DNA of 64,000 nt from NCBI GenBank assembly GCA_943914835.1, contig CALUDO010000001.1:185515-249514 (forward strand). The letters run 5' to 3'. This document shows, in pieces, positions 8,670 to 16,968 of the stretch. The position numbers were made by a program, and so were the translations under genes. Below the pieces are notes generated by a model, which saw nothing but the letters and a program-made list of their open reading frames with translations, was not told the origin of the DNA and made no database searches. The DNA is from an uncultured Eremococcus sp. (GTDB lineage: Bacteria > Bacillota > Bacilli > Lactobacillales > Aerococcaceae). Position 1 is the stretch's first letter. Each line of letters opens with the position of its first letter.

Positions 8670-11453
8670 ATGAAATTAAAAGAAACCTTGAACCTAGGGA
8701 AAACTGATTTCTCTATGCGGGCAAATTTGCCAACCAAGGAAGTTGATTTACAAAAAGAATGGGCCGAGGCTGACCTATACAAGAAGGTTCAAGAAAAAAA
8801 TGCGGACCGACCAGCCTGGGTGCTACATGATGGACCTCCCTATGCCAATGGACAATTACATATGGGGCATGCGCTTAATAAAATCACTAAAGATTTTATT
8901 ATTCGTCATAAATCAATGACGGGTTACCAATCTCCTTATGTGCCTGGTTGGGATACCCACGGTTTGCCGATTGAATCTGCCCTAGTAAAAGCGGAAGGCG
9001 TTAACCGTAAAGAAATGTCCGTAGCTGATTTTCGTCGTCTATGTGAGCAGTATGCCTTGAAACAGGTAGATAATCAGAAAGAAGACTTCATGCGGTTGGG
9101 AGTTGCCGGAGAATGGGATAACCCTTATTTAACTCTAAAACCTGAATATGAAGCCCAACAAATAAGAATTTTTGGGAAAATGGCTGAGAATGGCTATATT
9201 TATAAGGGGCAAAAACCTGTTTACTGGTCACCTTCCTCTGAGTCCTCTCTTGCTGAAGCTGAGGTTGAGTATCATGATGTGACCTCTCCTTCTATTTATG
9301 TCGCCTTTGAGACTATGGATGGGGGAGATATCCTACCTGCAGATAGTGAATTCGTCATTTGGACGACGACACCTTGGACTATTCCAGCCAATCTAGCAAT
9401 TACACTTGCCCCTTTAGCTGACTATGTTTTAGTCCAAGTAGACCACCGAAAATTTATAGTGGCTGAAGCACTTTTAGGGAATTTAGCTCAGGAACTCGAA
9501 TGGAGAGATTATCAAGTTCTTGACCATTATAAGGGACAAGATTTAGAAGGATTAAAAGCCAAGCATCCTCTGTATGATCGGGAATCTCTGTTGATTCTAG
9601 GGGATCATGTTACGCTAGAATCAGGGACCGGTCTGGTCCATACCGCTCCAGGTCATGGGGATGATGACTATCAAGTTGGCTTGAAGTATGGCTTAGATAT
9701 CTTGTCTCCAGTGGATAATCGGGGACATTTTACTGATGAAGCCCCCGGATATGAAGGTATGTTCTATTTGAAAGGGAATAAGGTCATCCTAAAAGATTTA
9801 GAAGAAGCCGGTCGTCTCTTGAAGCACAGTGAATTTGTCCATTCTTATCCGCATGACTGGCGGACCAAAAAGCCAGTTATCTTTAGGGCTACACCCCAAT
9901 GGTTTGCATCGATTGATAAATTCCGGCAGGAACTTTTAGATGCGGTTAAGAATGATGTAGTATGGCACCATCCATCTGGTGAGCGACGTATTTATAATAT
10001 GATTGAAGGCCGGGGGGATTGGGTCATTTCAAGACAAAGAGTCTGGGGAGTTCCTTTACCTATCTTCTATGCAGAAGATGAAACTCCTATTATTACCCCA
10101 GAGACCATTGAACATGTGGCGCAGCTATTCGAGAAACACGGTTCCAATATTTGGTTTGAACGCGAGGCTAAAGACCTACTACCAGAAGGCTTTACCCATC
10201 CTAATAGTCCAAATGGGAAATTTACTAAGGAAAATGACATTATGGATGTGTGGTTTGATTCTGGAACCTCTTATGCTGGTGTTTTGCAACAACGAGATTA
10301 TTTGACTTTCCCAGCTGATATGTATTTGGAAGGGTCTGATCAATATCGTGGCTGGTTTAATTCTTCCTTTACAACTTCCGTGGCTGTTAATCATCGTCCA
10401 CCATATAAGGAAGTCCTTTCTCAAGGTTTCGTTATGGATGGTAAGGGTCTCAAGATGAGTAAATCCCTAGGTAACGTCATTACCCCAGCCGATATTACCA
10501 AAGAATTGGGAGCAGATATTATTCGTTTATGGGTAGCTTCTGTAGATTATGAATCAGATGTTCGGATTTCTAAAGAAATATTGAAACAAATCTCTGAATC
10601 CTACCGGAAGATTCGTAATACTATTCGCTTTATGCTATCTAATCTTAATGATTTCGATCCGAAGATGGACCGGGTAGCATACCGAGACTTACGTAAAGTA
10701 GACCAGTATATGTTGGCCAAATACCGTGTCTTCTTAGCCCAATCTTTAGAGGACTATGAACACTATCGTTATTCTTCAATTTTCAAGAATGTAAATAACT
10801 TTGTAACGAGTGACTTGTCTGCCTTCTATTTAGACTTCGCAAAGGATGTCCTATATATTGAAGCAGCGGATGCTTATGAACGTCGAGCTATGCAAACTGT
10901 AATATATGAAATCCTTGAAGGATTGATTTGTCTCTTGACACCTATTTTAGTTCATACAATGGAAGAAGCTTGGCGGGCTTTGCCAGGGACTGAAGGTTAT
11001 GTTCAATTAACAGACCTACCTCAAGTAGATAACTTGGATAAAGAAGAGGCTATTCTTGCAGAATGGGACACCTTCTTCCAAGTTCGATCAACTGTTCTTA
11101 AAGCCTTGGAACATGCTAAGAATGATGATCAAGCTCCAATTAAGAAATCTTTTCAAGCAGGTCTCAAACTATATCTTAAGGAGAGTGATCGGACTAAGCT
11201 GGAATCCTTATCAGACCATCTAGATCAAATTCTAATTGTTTCTAGTTTAGAATTCTTGAATTTGGATCAAGCACCAGAAGAAGCGCTTCAAGGAGAGGGT
11301 CATGCTATTCTAGTAGAGCCAGCTCAAGGACATGTTTGTGATCGCTGTCGGGCAGTAAGACCCGAAGTGGGCAGTATTGAGGAAGCCCCTGAATTATGTG
11401 AACGCTGCTATCATATTGTTAAAAATAACTTCCCATCTTATTTTGAGGATTAA
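8670..11453 (+). CDS. ileS: Isoleucyl-tRNA synthetase
   Basis: Charges tRNA-Ile. The 927-residue class I enzyme contains the HIGH-type motif HMGH in GPPYANGQLHMGHALNK, the CP1 editing domain (WTTTPWTIPAN; GTGLVHTAPGHGDDDY), KMSKS in GLKMSKSLGN and a C-terminal zinc-binding region with two CxxC pairs (CDRC and CERC). ATG 8670 is preferred over GTG 8661, since AAGGAG at 8656-8661 is eight bases before it. Expression should follow tRNA-Ile charging through the T-box. Confidence 0.98.
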   Translation: MKLKETLNLGKTDFSMRANLPTKEVDLQKEWAEADLYKKVQEKNADRPAWVLHDGPPYANGQLHMGHALNKITKDFIIRHKSMTGYQSPYVPGWDTHGLPIESALVKAEGVNRKEMSVADFRRLCEQYALKQVDNQKEDFMRLGVAGEWDNPYLTLKPEYEAQQIRIFGKMAENGYIYKGQKPVYWSPSSESSLAEAEVEYHDVTSPSIYVAFETMDGGDILPADSEFVIWTTTPWTIPANLAITLAPLADYVLVQVDHRKFIVAEALLGNLAQELEWRDYQVLDHYKGQDLEGLKAKHPLYDRESLLILGDHVTLESGTGLVHTAPGHGDDDYQVGLKYGLDILSPVDNRGHFTDEAPGYEGMFYLKGNKVILKDLEEAGRLLKHSEFVHSYPHDWRTKKPVIFRATPQWFASIDKFRQELLDAVKNDVVWHHPSGERRIYNMIEGRGDWVISRQRVWGVPLPIFYAEDETPIITPETIEHVAQLFEKHGSNIWFEREAKDLLPEGFTHPNSPNGKFTKENDIMDVWFDSGTSYAGVLQQRDYLTFPADMYLEGSDQYRGWFNSSFTTSVAVNHRPPYKEVLSQGFVMDGKGLKMSKSLGNVITPADITKELGADIIRLWVASVDYESDVRISKEILKQISESYRKIRNTIRFMLSNLNDFDPKMDRVAYRDLRKVDQYMLAKYRVFLAQSLEDYEHYRYSSIFKNVNNFVTSDLSAFYLDFAKDVLYIEAADAYERRAMQTVIYEILEGLICLLTPILVHTMEEAWRALPGTEGYVQLTDLPQVDNLDKEEAILAEWDTFFQVRSTVLKALEHAKNDDQAPIKKSFQAGLKLYLKESDRTKLESLSDHLDQILIVSSLEFLNLDQAPEEALQGEGHAILVEPAQGHVCDRCRAVRPEVGSIEEAPELCERCYHIVKNNFPSYFED

Positions 11454-11470
11454 AGTTAAGCAATTTTAAT

Positions 11471-11505
11471 AAAACCCCCTTGCAGTAACTAGCAAGGGGG
11501 TTTTT
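11471..11505. terminator. Intrinsic terminator, bidirectional, between ileS and telA
   Basis: ACCCCCTTGC and GCAAGGGGGT pair around AGTAACTA, flanked by AAAA and TTTTT, so it can end the convergent transcripts on both strands. Confidence 0.93.
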
Positions 11506-11547
11506 GTCTATACTAAATAGTGTAAAAAAGATCTATAATTTCATTGT

Positions 11548-12840
11548 CTATGATGGTTTTTGCTTTTGCTTGTTGGAGTGAGAAATTTCTAAAAGTTTAT
11601 TTCTCAGTTCTTCTTCCAAGGCATGTAATTCAGCTTCAGCCGCTCGTCGTTGAGCATAACCAGCCTCTTGAATTTCCATTGTATCTTCAATTGTTTTAAT
11701 TAAATTTGTTTGTGATTGCTTTAAGGTATCCAAATCAATCACTCCACGTTCAACTTCACGAGCAACTTCTGTAGAACCTTGGTGAAGCATTTGTGAGTTT
11801 CTTAAGAGAAGATCATTGGTTGTTTGAGAGACTTTAGCTTGAGATTGCGCGGCATTTTCTTGACGAAGCAAGGCTAGGGCAATAGTGATTTGATTTTCCC
11901 AAAGGGGGATGGCTGTATGAAGGGATGCTTGCATTTTCTCAGCTAAAGCCTGGTTGGTATTTTGAATCATACGAATTTGTGGGGCTTGCTGTAGGGTCAT
12001 CTGTCTAGTTAGGCGAAGGTCGTGGGTCCGTTTGTCTAAGCGGTCTAAGAATTGACTTAAATCATTAACTTTTTGTATATCCATTTGATTTTGACTAGAC
12101 TTGGCCTGGTCAATGGCAGCAGGAATTCTTTCATTAATCAGCTGGTCCATCTTGACTTCACCAGCTGCAATGTAAATATTCAAGGCTTCATAGTATTCTT
12201 TATTCCGTTGGTAAAATTGGTCTAACATTCGGTTGTCATTTAATAAATCATTTCGTTCACGCTCTAACTTTAGTGCGATGCGATCAATTTGACTCGAAAC
12301 TTTTTGGTATTTAATTTGCGTTTCCGTTATAGTGTTTTTTGCTTTTTTGAAGACCCGTTGCAACAAAGTCGGTTTATCAATGAGGTCATCGGGGTGAGTT
12401 TCTTTGAGTTGAGTCATTAAGTCCACTAGACTTTGTCCGACTTCACCCGTATCTTTCACTTGAACATGATTCAAAATTTGGTGGGAGAAGTCCCCTAATT
12501 TTTTCTGGGCTTTGGCTCCATAAGCCAGGATTGCCCCCATATCCTCTTCATCAATTTTACTTGCTAGGTCTCTAGCTTGAGATTGGCGATGGTCAGGAAG
12601 TTGATCAATGAGTCGGTCATTGGTAACTTGTTTCTTAACTTTGAAGCTAGCTTCTTCTAAAGCTGCTTGGAAAGGCTGGCTGGGACTAGCTTCTAAACTG
12701 TCAAAAGGGTCCTCTAAAAGGTCGTCCAGACTAGATGGATGGGAAGAACTAGCCGGATTATCAATATTTTTTTCGGACTGGCTTTCCAGGTTTAGTATGG
12801 CCTCTAAGTCAGATTTGGGCAATTTATTCTTCATGGTCAT
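11548..12840 (-). CDS. telA: Toxic anion resistance protein, TelA family
   Basis: 430-residue, mostly helical cytosolic protein of the TelA/KlaA family. Members are linked to tellurite and envelope-stress tolerance, but the biochemical activity is unknown. Supporting regions are the MGAILAYGAKAQKKLGDFSHQIL segment split over about 105-130 and the QASLHTAIPLWENQITIALAL stretch typical of the family. ATG 12840 is chosen because AAGGAG lies seven bases upstream; an in-frame extension to 12948 has no ribosome site and overlaps xpaC. It overlaps the xpaC end by 17 bases, so the two are translationally coupled, as in other Firmicutes. Confidence 0.88.
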   Translation of the reverse strand: MTMKNKLPKSDLEAILNLESQSEKNIDNPASSSHPSSLDDLLEDPFDSLEASPSQPFQAALEEASFKVKKQVTNDRLIDQLPDHRQSQARDLASKIDEEDMGAILAYGAKAQKKLGDFSHQILNHVQVKDTGEVGQSLVDLMTQLKETHPDDLIDKPTLLQRVFKKAKNTITETQIKYQKVSSQIDRIALKLERERNDLLNDNRMLDQFYQRNKEYYEALNIYIAAGEVKMDQLINERIPAAIDQAKSSQNQMDIQKVNDLSQFLDRLDKRTHDLRLTRQMTLQQAPQIRMIQNTNQALAEKMQASLHTAIPLWENQITIALALLRQENAAQSQAKVSQTTNDLLLRNSQMLHQGSTEVAREVERGVIDLDTLKQSQTNLIKTIEDTMEIQEAGYAQRRAAEAELHALEEELRNKLLEISHSNKQKQKPS

Positions 12841-13945
12841 GAGGATTCTCCTTAACTTGTAAATTATTGAGTTCATCCAAAAGTTGTTTGATAGGGTCGG
12901 AAACTTTATCTTGGTCAGGATAAGCTGGGAAGTTGGGGATGTCACCATCCGGACAATCTACTGTTTCATTGTTTAGAATACGGTCAGCATAGGTCAATTC
13001 ATCATTCAAGGAATCAAAGGTTTCTTGGTGAAAGTGGATATAATCTCGGTTAATTTCTTCAGCCAGACCTTGAATAGTTTTGGCGGTTTTTTCGAGGATG
13101 AGATAGGTTTGCTTGTTTTTGGCAATATGATTGTTGATTTCATTGTATTTCTGAATCAAATCATCCAGTGATGGAAGAAGTCGGTAGAGAAAGACGTCTG
13201 CTTGAATAATCCGTTGCGGTTCTTGCACAATATTTCTGAAGTAGGATTGGAGGAGAGGAACCAAGGAAAAGTTATAATTAATCTTACTTAGTTTGGCCGT
13301 ATCGTCTATCTTCGCTTGAATACTTGAAATGTGGTCTTTAGCCATAGCCATGGTCTCCCTAAAGACTTGTATTTCTTCATCGCTTAGGCCGGCTTCATGG
13401 TAGTGGTTGATTAAATCCTGTCTCTTTTTGCGTCGCAGAAGGAGGGAAGGACGGGATCTATTGGTTTTAGGTTGGAAGATACTTACAAAGAAATCAAGTC
13501 CTTGTAATCCACCATGGACTATAGCATTGAGTATAAAGACAAGCCCAAAAGTGGCTAAGAAGCTGTCACCATAATTATAACCTTGAGCAATGAAGAAAGA
13601 ATTAAAGAATAAGTTAGCTAAGGCATAAAAGACTAAGAGCTTTCGAGGAAAGCTATCCAAGATACGATTATAGGACAGTATAGGTAGGAAAAGGTTAGCT
13701 AGTAAGCATAGGATAAGCCCATTGACCAGGATAAAATAGTGAATCAGGGTCAGAGGAATGAAGGAGTATAGTAAGTTTAAGCAAAGCATAGACAGGACTA
13801 ATACAATACTTCCGTATATAACTTGGTTTAGGTGGTGACCCAAACGTTCTTGAATGAAATCGTTTGAATGGCTTGTAAATAATTGATGGCTATAATATCC
13901 AGTGACAAGGGTTACTAAAATAATAAATAATTTAATGATGATCAC
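12824..13945 (-). CDS. xpaC: XpaC-like membrane protein (5-bromo-4-chloroindolyl phosphate hydrolysis family)
   Basis: About 373 residues. The N-terminal third has four to five hydrophobic helices; the rest is a soluble helical domain that includes LSKINYNFSLVPLLQSYF and LPSLDDLIQKY, the XpaC-type region. The family name comes from an indirect Bacillus phenotype; a phosphatase activity is not established. The GTG at 13945 is preferred over TTG 13960, because GGAGG at 13953-13957 fits it. It is the first gene of an xpaC-telA pair, which are commonly neighbours. Confidence 0.78.
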   Translation of the reverse strand: MIIIKLFIILVTLVTGYYSHQLFTSHSNDFIQERLGHHLNQVIYGSIVLVLSMLCLNLLYSFIPLTLIHYFILVNGLILCLLANLFLPILSYNRILDSFPRKLLVFYALANLFFNSFFIAQGYNYGDSFLATFGLVFILNAIVHGGLQGLDFFVSIFQPKTNRSRPSLLLRRKKRQDLINHYHEAGLSDEEIQVFRETMAMAKDHISSIQAKIDDTAKLSKINYNFSLVPLLQSYFRNIVQEPQRIIQADVFLYRLLPSLDDLIQKYNEINNHIAKNKQTYLILEKTAKTIQGLAEEINRDYIHFHQETFDSLNDELTYADRILNNETVDCPDGDIPNFPAYPDQDKVSDPIKQLLDELNNLQVKENPHDHEE

Positions 13946-14128
13946 AAGGGACACCTCCAAAATTTCGAATAATGATCACGTTTTATTGACAATTAAAGTG
14001 TATCATAGACCTAATCTATACCTATGGGACTTAAGGAGTATCTTCTCTCTTTGTCCCTATGATACAATAGGGTTTGTAATTGAAATATTTTGAGCTAGCC
14101 TTTGAAATTAGCTCAAAGATAAATTGTG

Positions 14129-14728
14129 ATGAGCGGGGGGAAAGACTTGCAATCGAAAACTAAAGATATTGAATTTATGTCCAGTGAAAGACTCGTTGAT
14201 TATAAGGAGATATATAAGGGACGTATATTATCCTTATATAAAGCACAGATGCAATGGGACAATCAGCGTTTAGTGGACCGTGAAATCGTCCACCACCAAC
14301 CAGCCGTAGCGATACTAGCAGTCAATGATCAAAATCAGGTGATTTTGGTTAAACAATATCGCCCAGCAGTGGACGCTTACTTATTTGAGCTTCCAGCAGG
14401 CATCATAGATTATTTAGAGGATGGAGAATTAGAAGCGCCATACTTAGCAGCTAAACGAGAGTTAGAAGAGGAAACAGCATATCAGGCGGAGGCTATTCAA
14501 CAAGTTATGTCCTTTTATCCCTCTCCTGGATGTTTCGATGAAATGGTTTATTTGTTCCAAGCCAGCACGCTTAACCGCGTAGATAACCCCTTACCAATGG
14601 ATGAGGATGAATCTATTGACTTGGCCTTCTTCGATAAGGAAGCCATCCAATCCCTTATGGAGGATGGACAGGTTATTGATGCTAAAACGATTATAGGTTT
14701 ACAATATTGGTTAAATCAGAAAGATTAG
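14129..14728 (+). CDS. nudF: Nudix hydrolase, ADP-ribose pyrophosphatase type
   Basis: About 199 residues, likely cleaving ADP-ribose or related nucleoside diphosphate sugars. The segment LVKQYRPAVDAYLFELPAG leads into a Nudix box, with a few extra residues between the glycine and AAKRELEEETAY; the usual final glycine is Ala here. The domain organisation matches the NudF/YqkG group. The start is uncertain: ATG 14129 and GTG 14126 have no good ribosome site, while TTG 14147 has a purine-rich GGGGGGAAAG upstream. It is followed directly by a small membrane protein and mtnN. Confidence 0.88.
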   Translation: MSGGKDLQSKTKDIEFMSSERLVDYKEIYKGRILSLYKAQMQWDNQRLVDREIVHHQPAVAILAVNDQNQVILVKQYRPAVDAYLFELPAGIIDYLEDGELEAPYLAAKRELEEETAYQAEAIQQVMSFYPSPGCFDEMVYLFQASTLNRVDNPLPMDEDESIDLAFFDKEAIQSLMEDGQVIDAKTIIGLQYWLNQKD

Positions 14729-14737
14729 GTGAAGACG

Positions 14738-15055
14738 ATGCCAATGGAACCACAAGATCACAAGAAGACTAGAGCGGGGGATGCCCCTTTACAAACTATG
14801 TCTTTATATAGTCATAGAGGGGAAGAGGACTATCATTCGATTTTTGACCAGGACCAGCTAGGTCTAGATAAGGGCAATAATTTAGATGATGATTTTATTG
14901 ATGGGGAATTTAGTAGGACAGAGACTATACACACTAACTATGCCTCCAGCAAGCGGAGTAAATATTCCGCAAAAATAGATAGATTTTTGAATAATGGTAT
15001 GATTATTGTTGCAGTTCTTTTGTTGGCTGTCTTATTAATTGCCTTTCTAGTATAG
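14738..15055 (+). CDS. Small tail-anchored-like membrane protein, function unknown
   Basis: 105 residues. Most of the protein is charged and polar with no recognised domain; the last 18 residues (IIVAVLLLAVLLIAFLV) form one membrane helix with almost nothing after it, so the bulk is probably cytosolic and tail-anchored. TAGGTG precedes ATG 14738. It sits between the Nudix gene and mtnN in an apparent operon. I do not recognise a family. Confidence 0.7.
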   Translation: MPMEPQDHKKTRAGDAPLQTMSLYSHRGEEDYHSIFDQDQLGLDKGNNLDDDFIDGEFSRTETIHTNYASSKRSKYSAKIDRFLNNGMIIVAVLLLAVLLIAFLV

Positions 15056-15066
15056 GAGGAGATTAA

Positions 15067-15759
15067 ATGATTGGAATCATTGGAGCCATGGCTGAAGAAA
15101 TTACCCTCTTGAAGGAACAGATGCGTCAAGGCGAAGAAATCTACATTCGTAAGTATACATTTATAAAAGGAATTTTGTCGGGAAAACCTGTCGTCCTAGT
15201 TGAAAGTGGGATTGGTAAGGTGAATGCCGCTGTCGTAGCTAGTATATTGATTCAGGAATTTAAGGTGGATTACTTGATTAATACCGGAACTGCCGGGGCC
15301 ATAGATCCCGGATTGCGGGTGGAAGATACTGTGATTGCCCATTCCTTGACTTACCACGATGTTGATGTGACTGGCTTTGGTTATAAACTAGGACAAATGG
15401 CAGGTATGCCTGACTTATATTATCCTGATTTAGGCCTGGTTCGACTTGCCCAGGAAGTTATCCGAGAACTTGGCCAAGAACCTATTATTGGTCAAATAGT
15501 TTCTGGGGATCAGTTTATTCATTCACCGCAAAGTATAAAGGACATACGTAGCCATTTTCCTAAGGCCAGGGCTTGTGAGATGGAATCTACTGCGATTGCT
15601 CAGGTCGCCTATAGTATGGAAGTGCCTTTTCTTATAGTTCGGGCAATTTCAGACACCGCAGACCATCAAGCGACCCTGACATTCGATCAATTCCTTGAAA
15701 TCGCTGGAGCTCACTCTGCCAAGATAGTCTCTTTATTAATTGATAGGCTAGAGCTGTAA
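15067..15759 (+). CDS. mtnN: 5'-methylthioadenosine/S-adenosylhomocysteine nucleosidase
   Basis: Hydrolyses MTA and SAH to adenine and a thioribose or S-ribosylhomocysteine, recycling SAM by-products and feeding LuxS. The 230-residue protein opens with IGIIGAMAEEITLLKEQM, contains NTGTAGAIDP, a GDQFI segment, the substrate-binding CEMESTAIAQVA and AISDTAD with the catalytic Asp. AGGAGG precedes the ATG by six bases. Confidence 0.96.
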   Translation: MIGIIGAMAEEITLLKEQMRQGEEIYIRKYTFIKGILSGKPVVLVESGIGKVNAAVVASILIQEFKVDYLINTGTAGAIDPGLRVEDTVIAHSLTYHDVDVTGFGYKLGQMAGMPDLYYPDLGLVRLAQEVIRELGQEPIIGQIVSGDQFIHSPQSIKDIRSHFPKARACEMESTAIAQVAYSMEVPFLIVRAISDTADHQATLTFDQFLEIAGAHSAKIVSLLIDRLEL

Positions 15760-15792
15760 TTGGCCTAAAATTAAAAAATTATAGGATTGGAC

Positions 15793-15822
15793 TTGATTAC
15801 CTCGAGGAGTATTTGTTATAAT
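15793..15822 (+). promoter_or_regulatory. Promoter of rpsD
   Basis: TTGATT (15793-15798) and TATAAT (15817-15822) are separated by 18 bases, with a TGn extension before the -10. Transcription would begin near 15829, just ahead of the structured leader. Confidence 0.85.
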
Positions 15823-15839
15823 ACTCTTTGTGTAAAATA

Positions 15840-15965
15840 TAGCAGCATCTAGGAAAGAACAACGTCAACAGTTAACCACCCTAGCTTGGGGACAGTTAGT
15901 AACCGCGGCTGCATTGGCGAAACCTGCAGGTTAAATGCACGTACTCGGTTCCTAGAAGTCATATT
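15840..15965 (+). promoter_or_regulatory. S4 (rpsD) autoregulatory mRNA leader
   Basis: Between promoter and rpsD lies a structured leader closed by TCTAGGAA (15848-15855) and TTCCTAGA (15949-15956). Position and overall form fit the Firmicutes RpsD leader, where free S4 binds and represses its own mRNA. The in-frame extension of rpsD upstream of 16003 passes through this structure and is not coding. Confidence 0.82.
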
Positions 15966-16002
15966 TTACTCCAAAAAATTATTAATATGGAGGAGATTAT
16001 TA

Positions 16003-16608
16003 ATGGCTAGATATACTGGACCATCATGGAAAAAATCACGTCGCTTGGGTATTTCATTATCAGAAACTGGGAAAGAGTTGGCACGTCGTCCTTACGCACC
16101 AGGACAACACGGAAACCAACGTTCTAAACTATCTGAATATGGATCACAATTACAAGAAAAACAAAAACTTCGTTTCATGTATGGGTTGAACGAACGTCAA
16201 TTTAAGACCTTATTTAACAAGGCTTCTAAGATGGAAGGTAAGCATGGTGAAAACTTCATGATCTTACTTGAAACTCGTTTGGATAACCTTGTTTATCGTT
16301 TAGGTTTCGCCTCTACGCGTCGTCAAGCACGTCAATTGGTATCTCACGGTCATGTTACAGTTGATGGAAGTCGTGTAGATATTCCTTCTTACCTAGTTAA
16401 ACCAGGACAAGTTATTGGTCTACGTGAACGTTCGCAAGAATTAGCACTTATCAAGGAAAACCTAGAGTCTGTTGTGACTCGTCTAGATTTCGTTTCTTAT
16501 GACGAAAACAAATTAGAAGGGACTTTTACTCGTTTACCTGAACGTGGCGAATTAAATGCTGAAATTGATGAAGCCCTAATCGTTGAATACTACAACAAAT
16601 TAGGTTAA
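16003..16608 (+). CDS. rpsD: 30S ribosomal protein S4
   Basis: Primary 16S rRNA-binding protein of the small subunit. The 201-residue sequence starts MARYTGPSWKKSRRLG, as in the zinc-free S4 type (no N-terminal cysteines), and has the S4 domain LDNLVYRLGFASTRRQARQ. GGAGGAG lies nine bases before ATG 16003. It is monocistronic, with its own promoter, leader and terminator. Confidence 0.99.
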   Translation: MARYTGPSWKKSRRLGISLSETGKELARRPYAPGQHGNQRSKLSEYGSQLQEKQKLRFMYGLNERQFKTLFNKASKMEGKHGENFMILLETRLDNLVYRLGFASTRRQARQLVSHGHVTVDGSRVDIPSYLVKPGQVIGLRERSQELALIKENLESVVTRLDFVSYDENKLEGTFTRLPERGELNAEIDEALIVEYYNKLG

Positions 16609-16630
16609 TCACAGGAATTGATCTTAATTA

Positions 16631-16660
16631 AACACAAACCTTTTAAGGTTTGTGTTTTTT
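16631..16660 (+). terminator. Intrinsic terminator of rpsD
   Basis: AACACAAACC and GGTTTGTGTT pair around TTTTAA and are followed by a T run. Confidence 0.95.
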
Positions 16661-16968
16661 CAATTTTATACTATCAATTTTTATGACAAATAACCTAGTT
16701 AGCTGGAGAGTATAAGTATAGAAAATGCTATATCATTTCAAAAATTTTATACCTTGTTAATAGTCATCAGAGTTTTAAACTTATTATTTTTATATTATGG
16801 GCAAAATTATGTCCAATGGTTGATTGGATTAAAACCTGCCTAATAATTTTATATGCTGTCTAGGGAAAAAGGTGATTTTAGCTTTTATTAGCTTATTATT
16901 AATGCTATAATTTAGTGTGATAATTTATCTGTCAAAGTATAAGAGGAAGGCAGAAGAGGAGCGAAAAG
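16661..16968 (+). promoter_or_regulatory. AT-rich gap with ezrA promoter
   Basis: I see no gene in this 308-base stretch. Near its end is an extended -10, TGCTATAAT (TATAAT at 16906-16911), with only a weak TTTTAT as -35. It probably drives ezrA, with a leader of about 50 bases. Confidence 0.6.

Noticed and set aside
12841..12948. In-frame extension of telA
   Set aside because: It overlaps xpaC further, has no ribosome site, and family similarity starts after 12840.
15886..16002. In-frame extension of rpsD
   Set aside because: It crosses the structured S4 leader, and the real S4 N-terminus begins at 16003 behind GGAGGAG.
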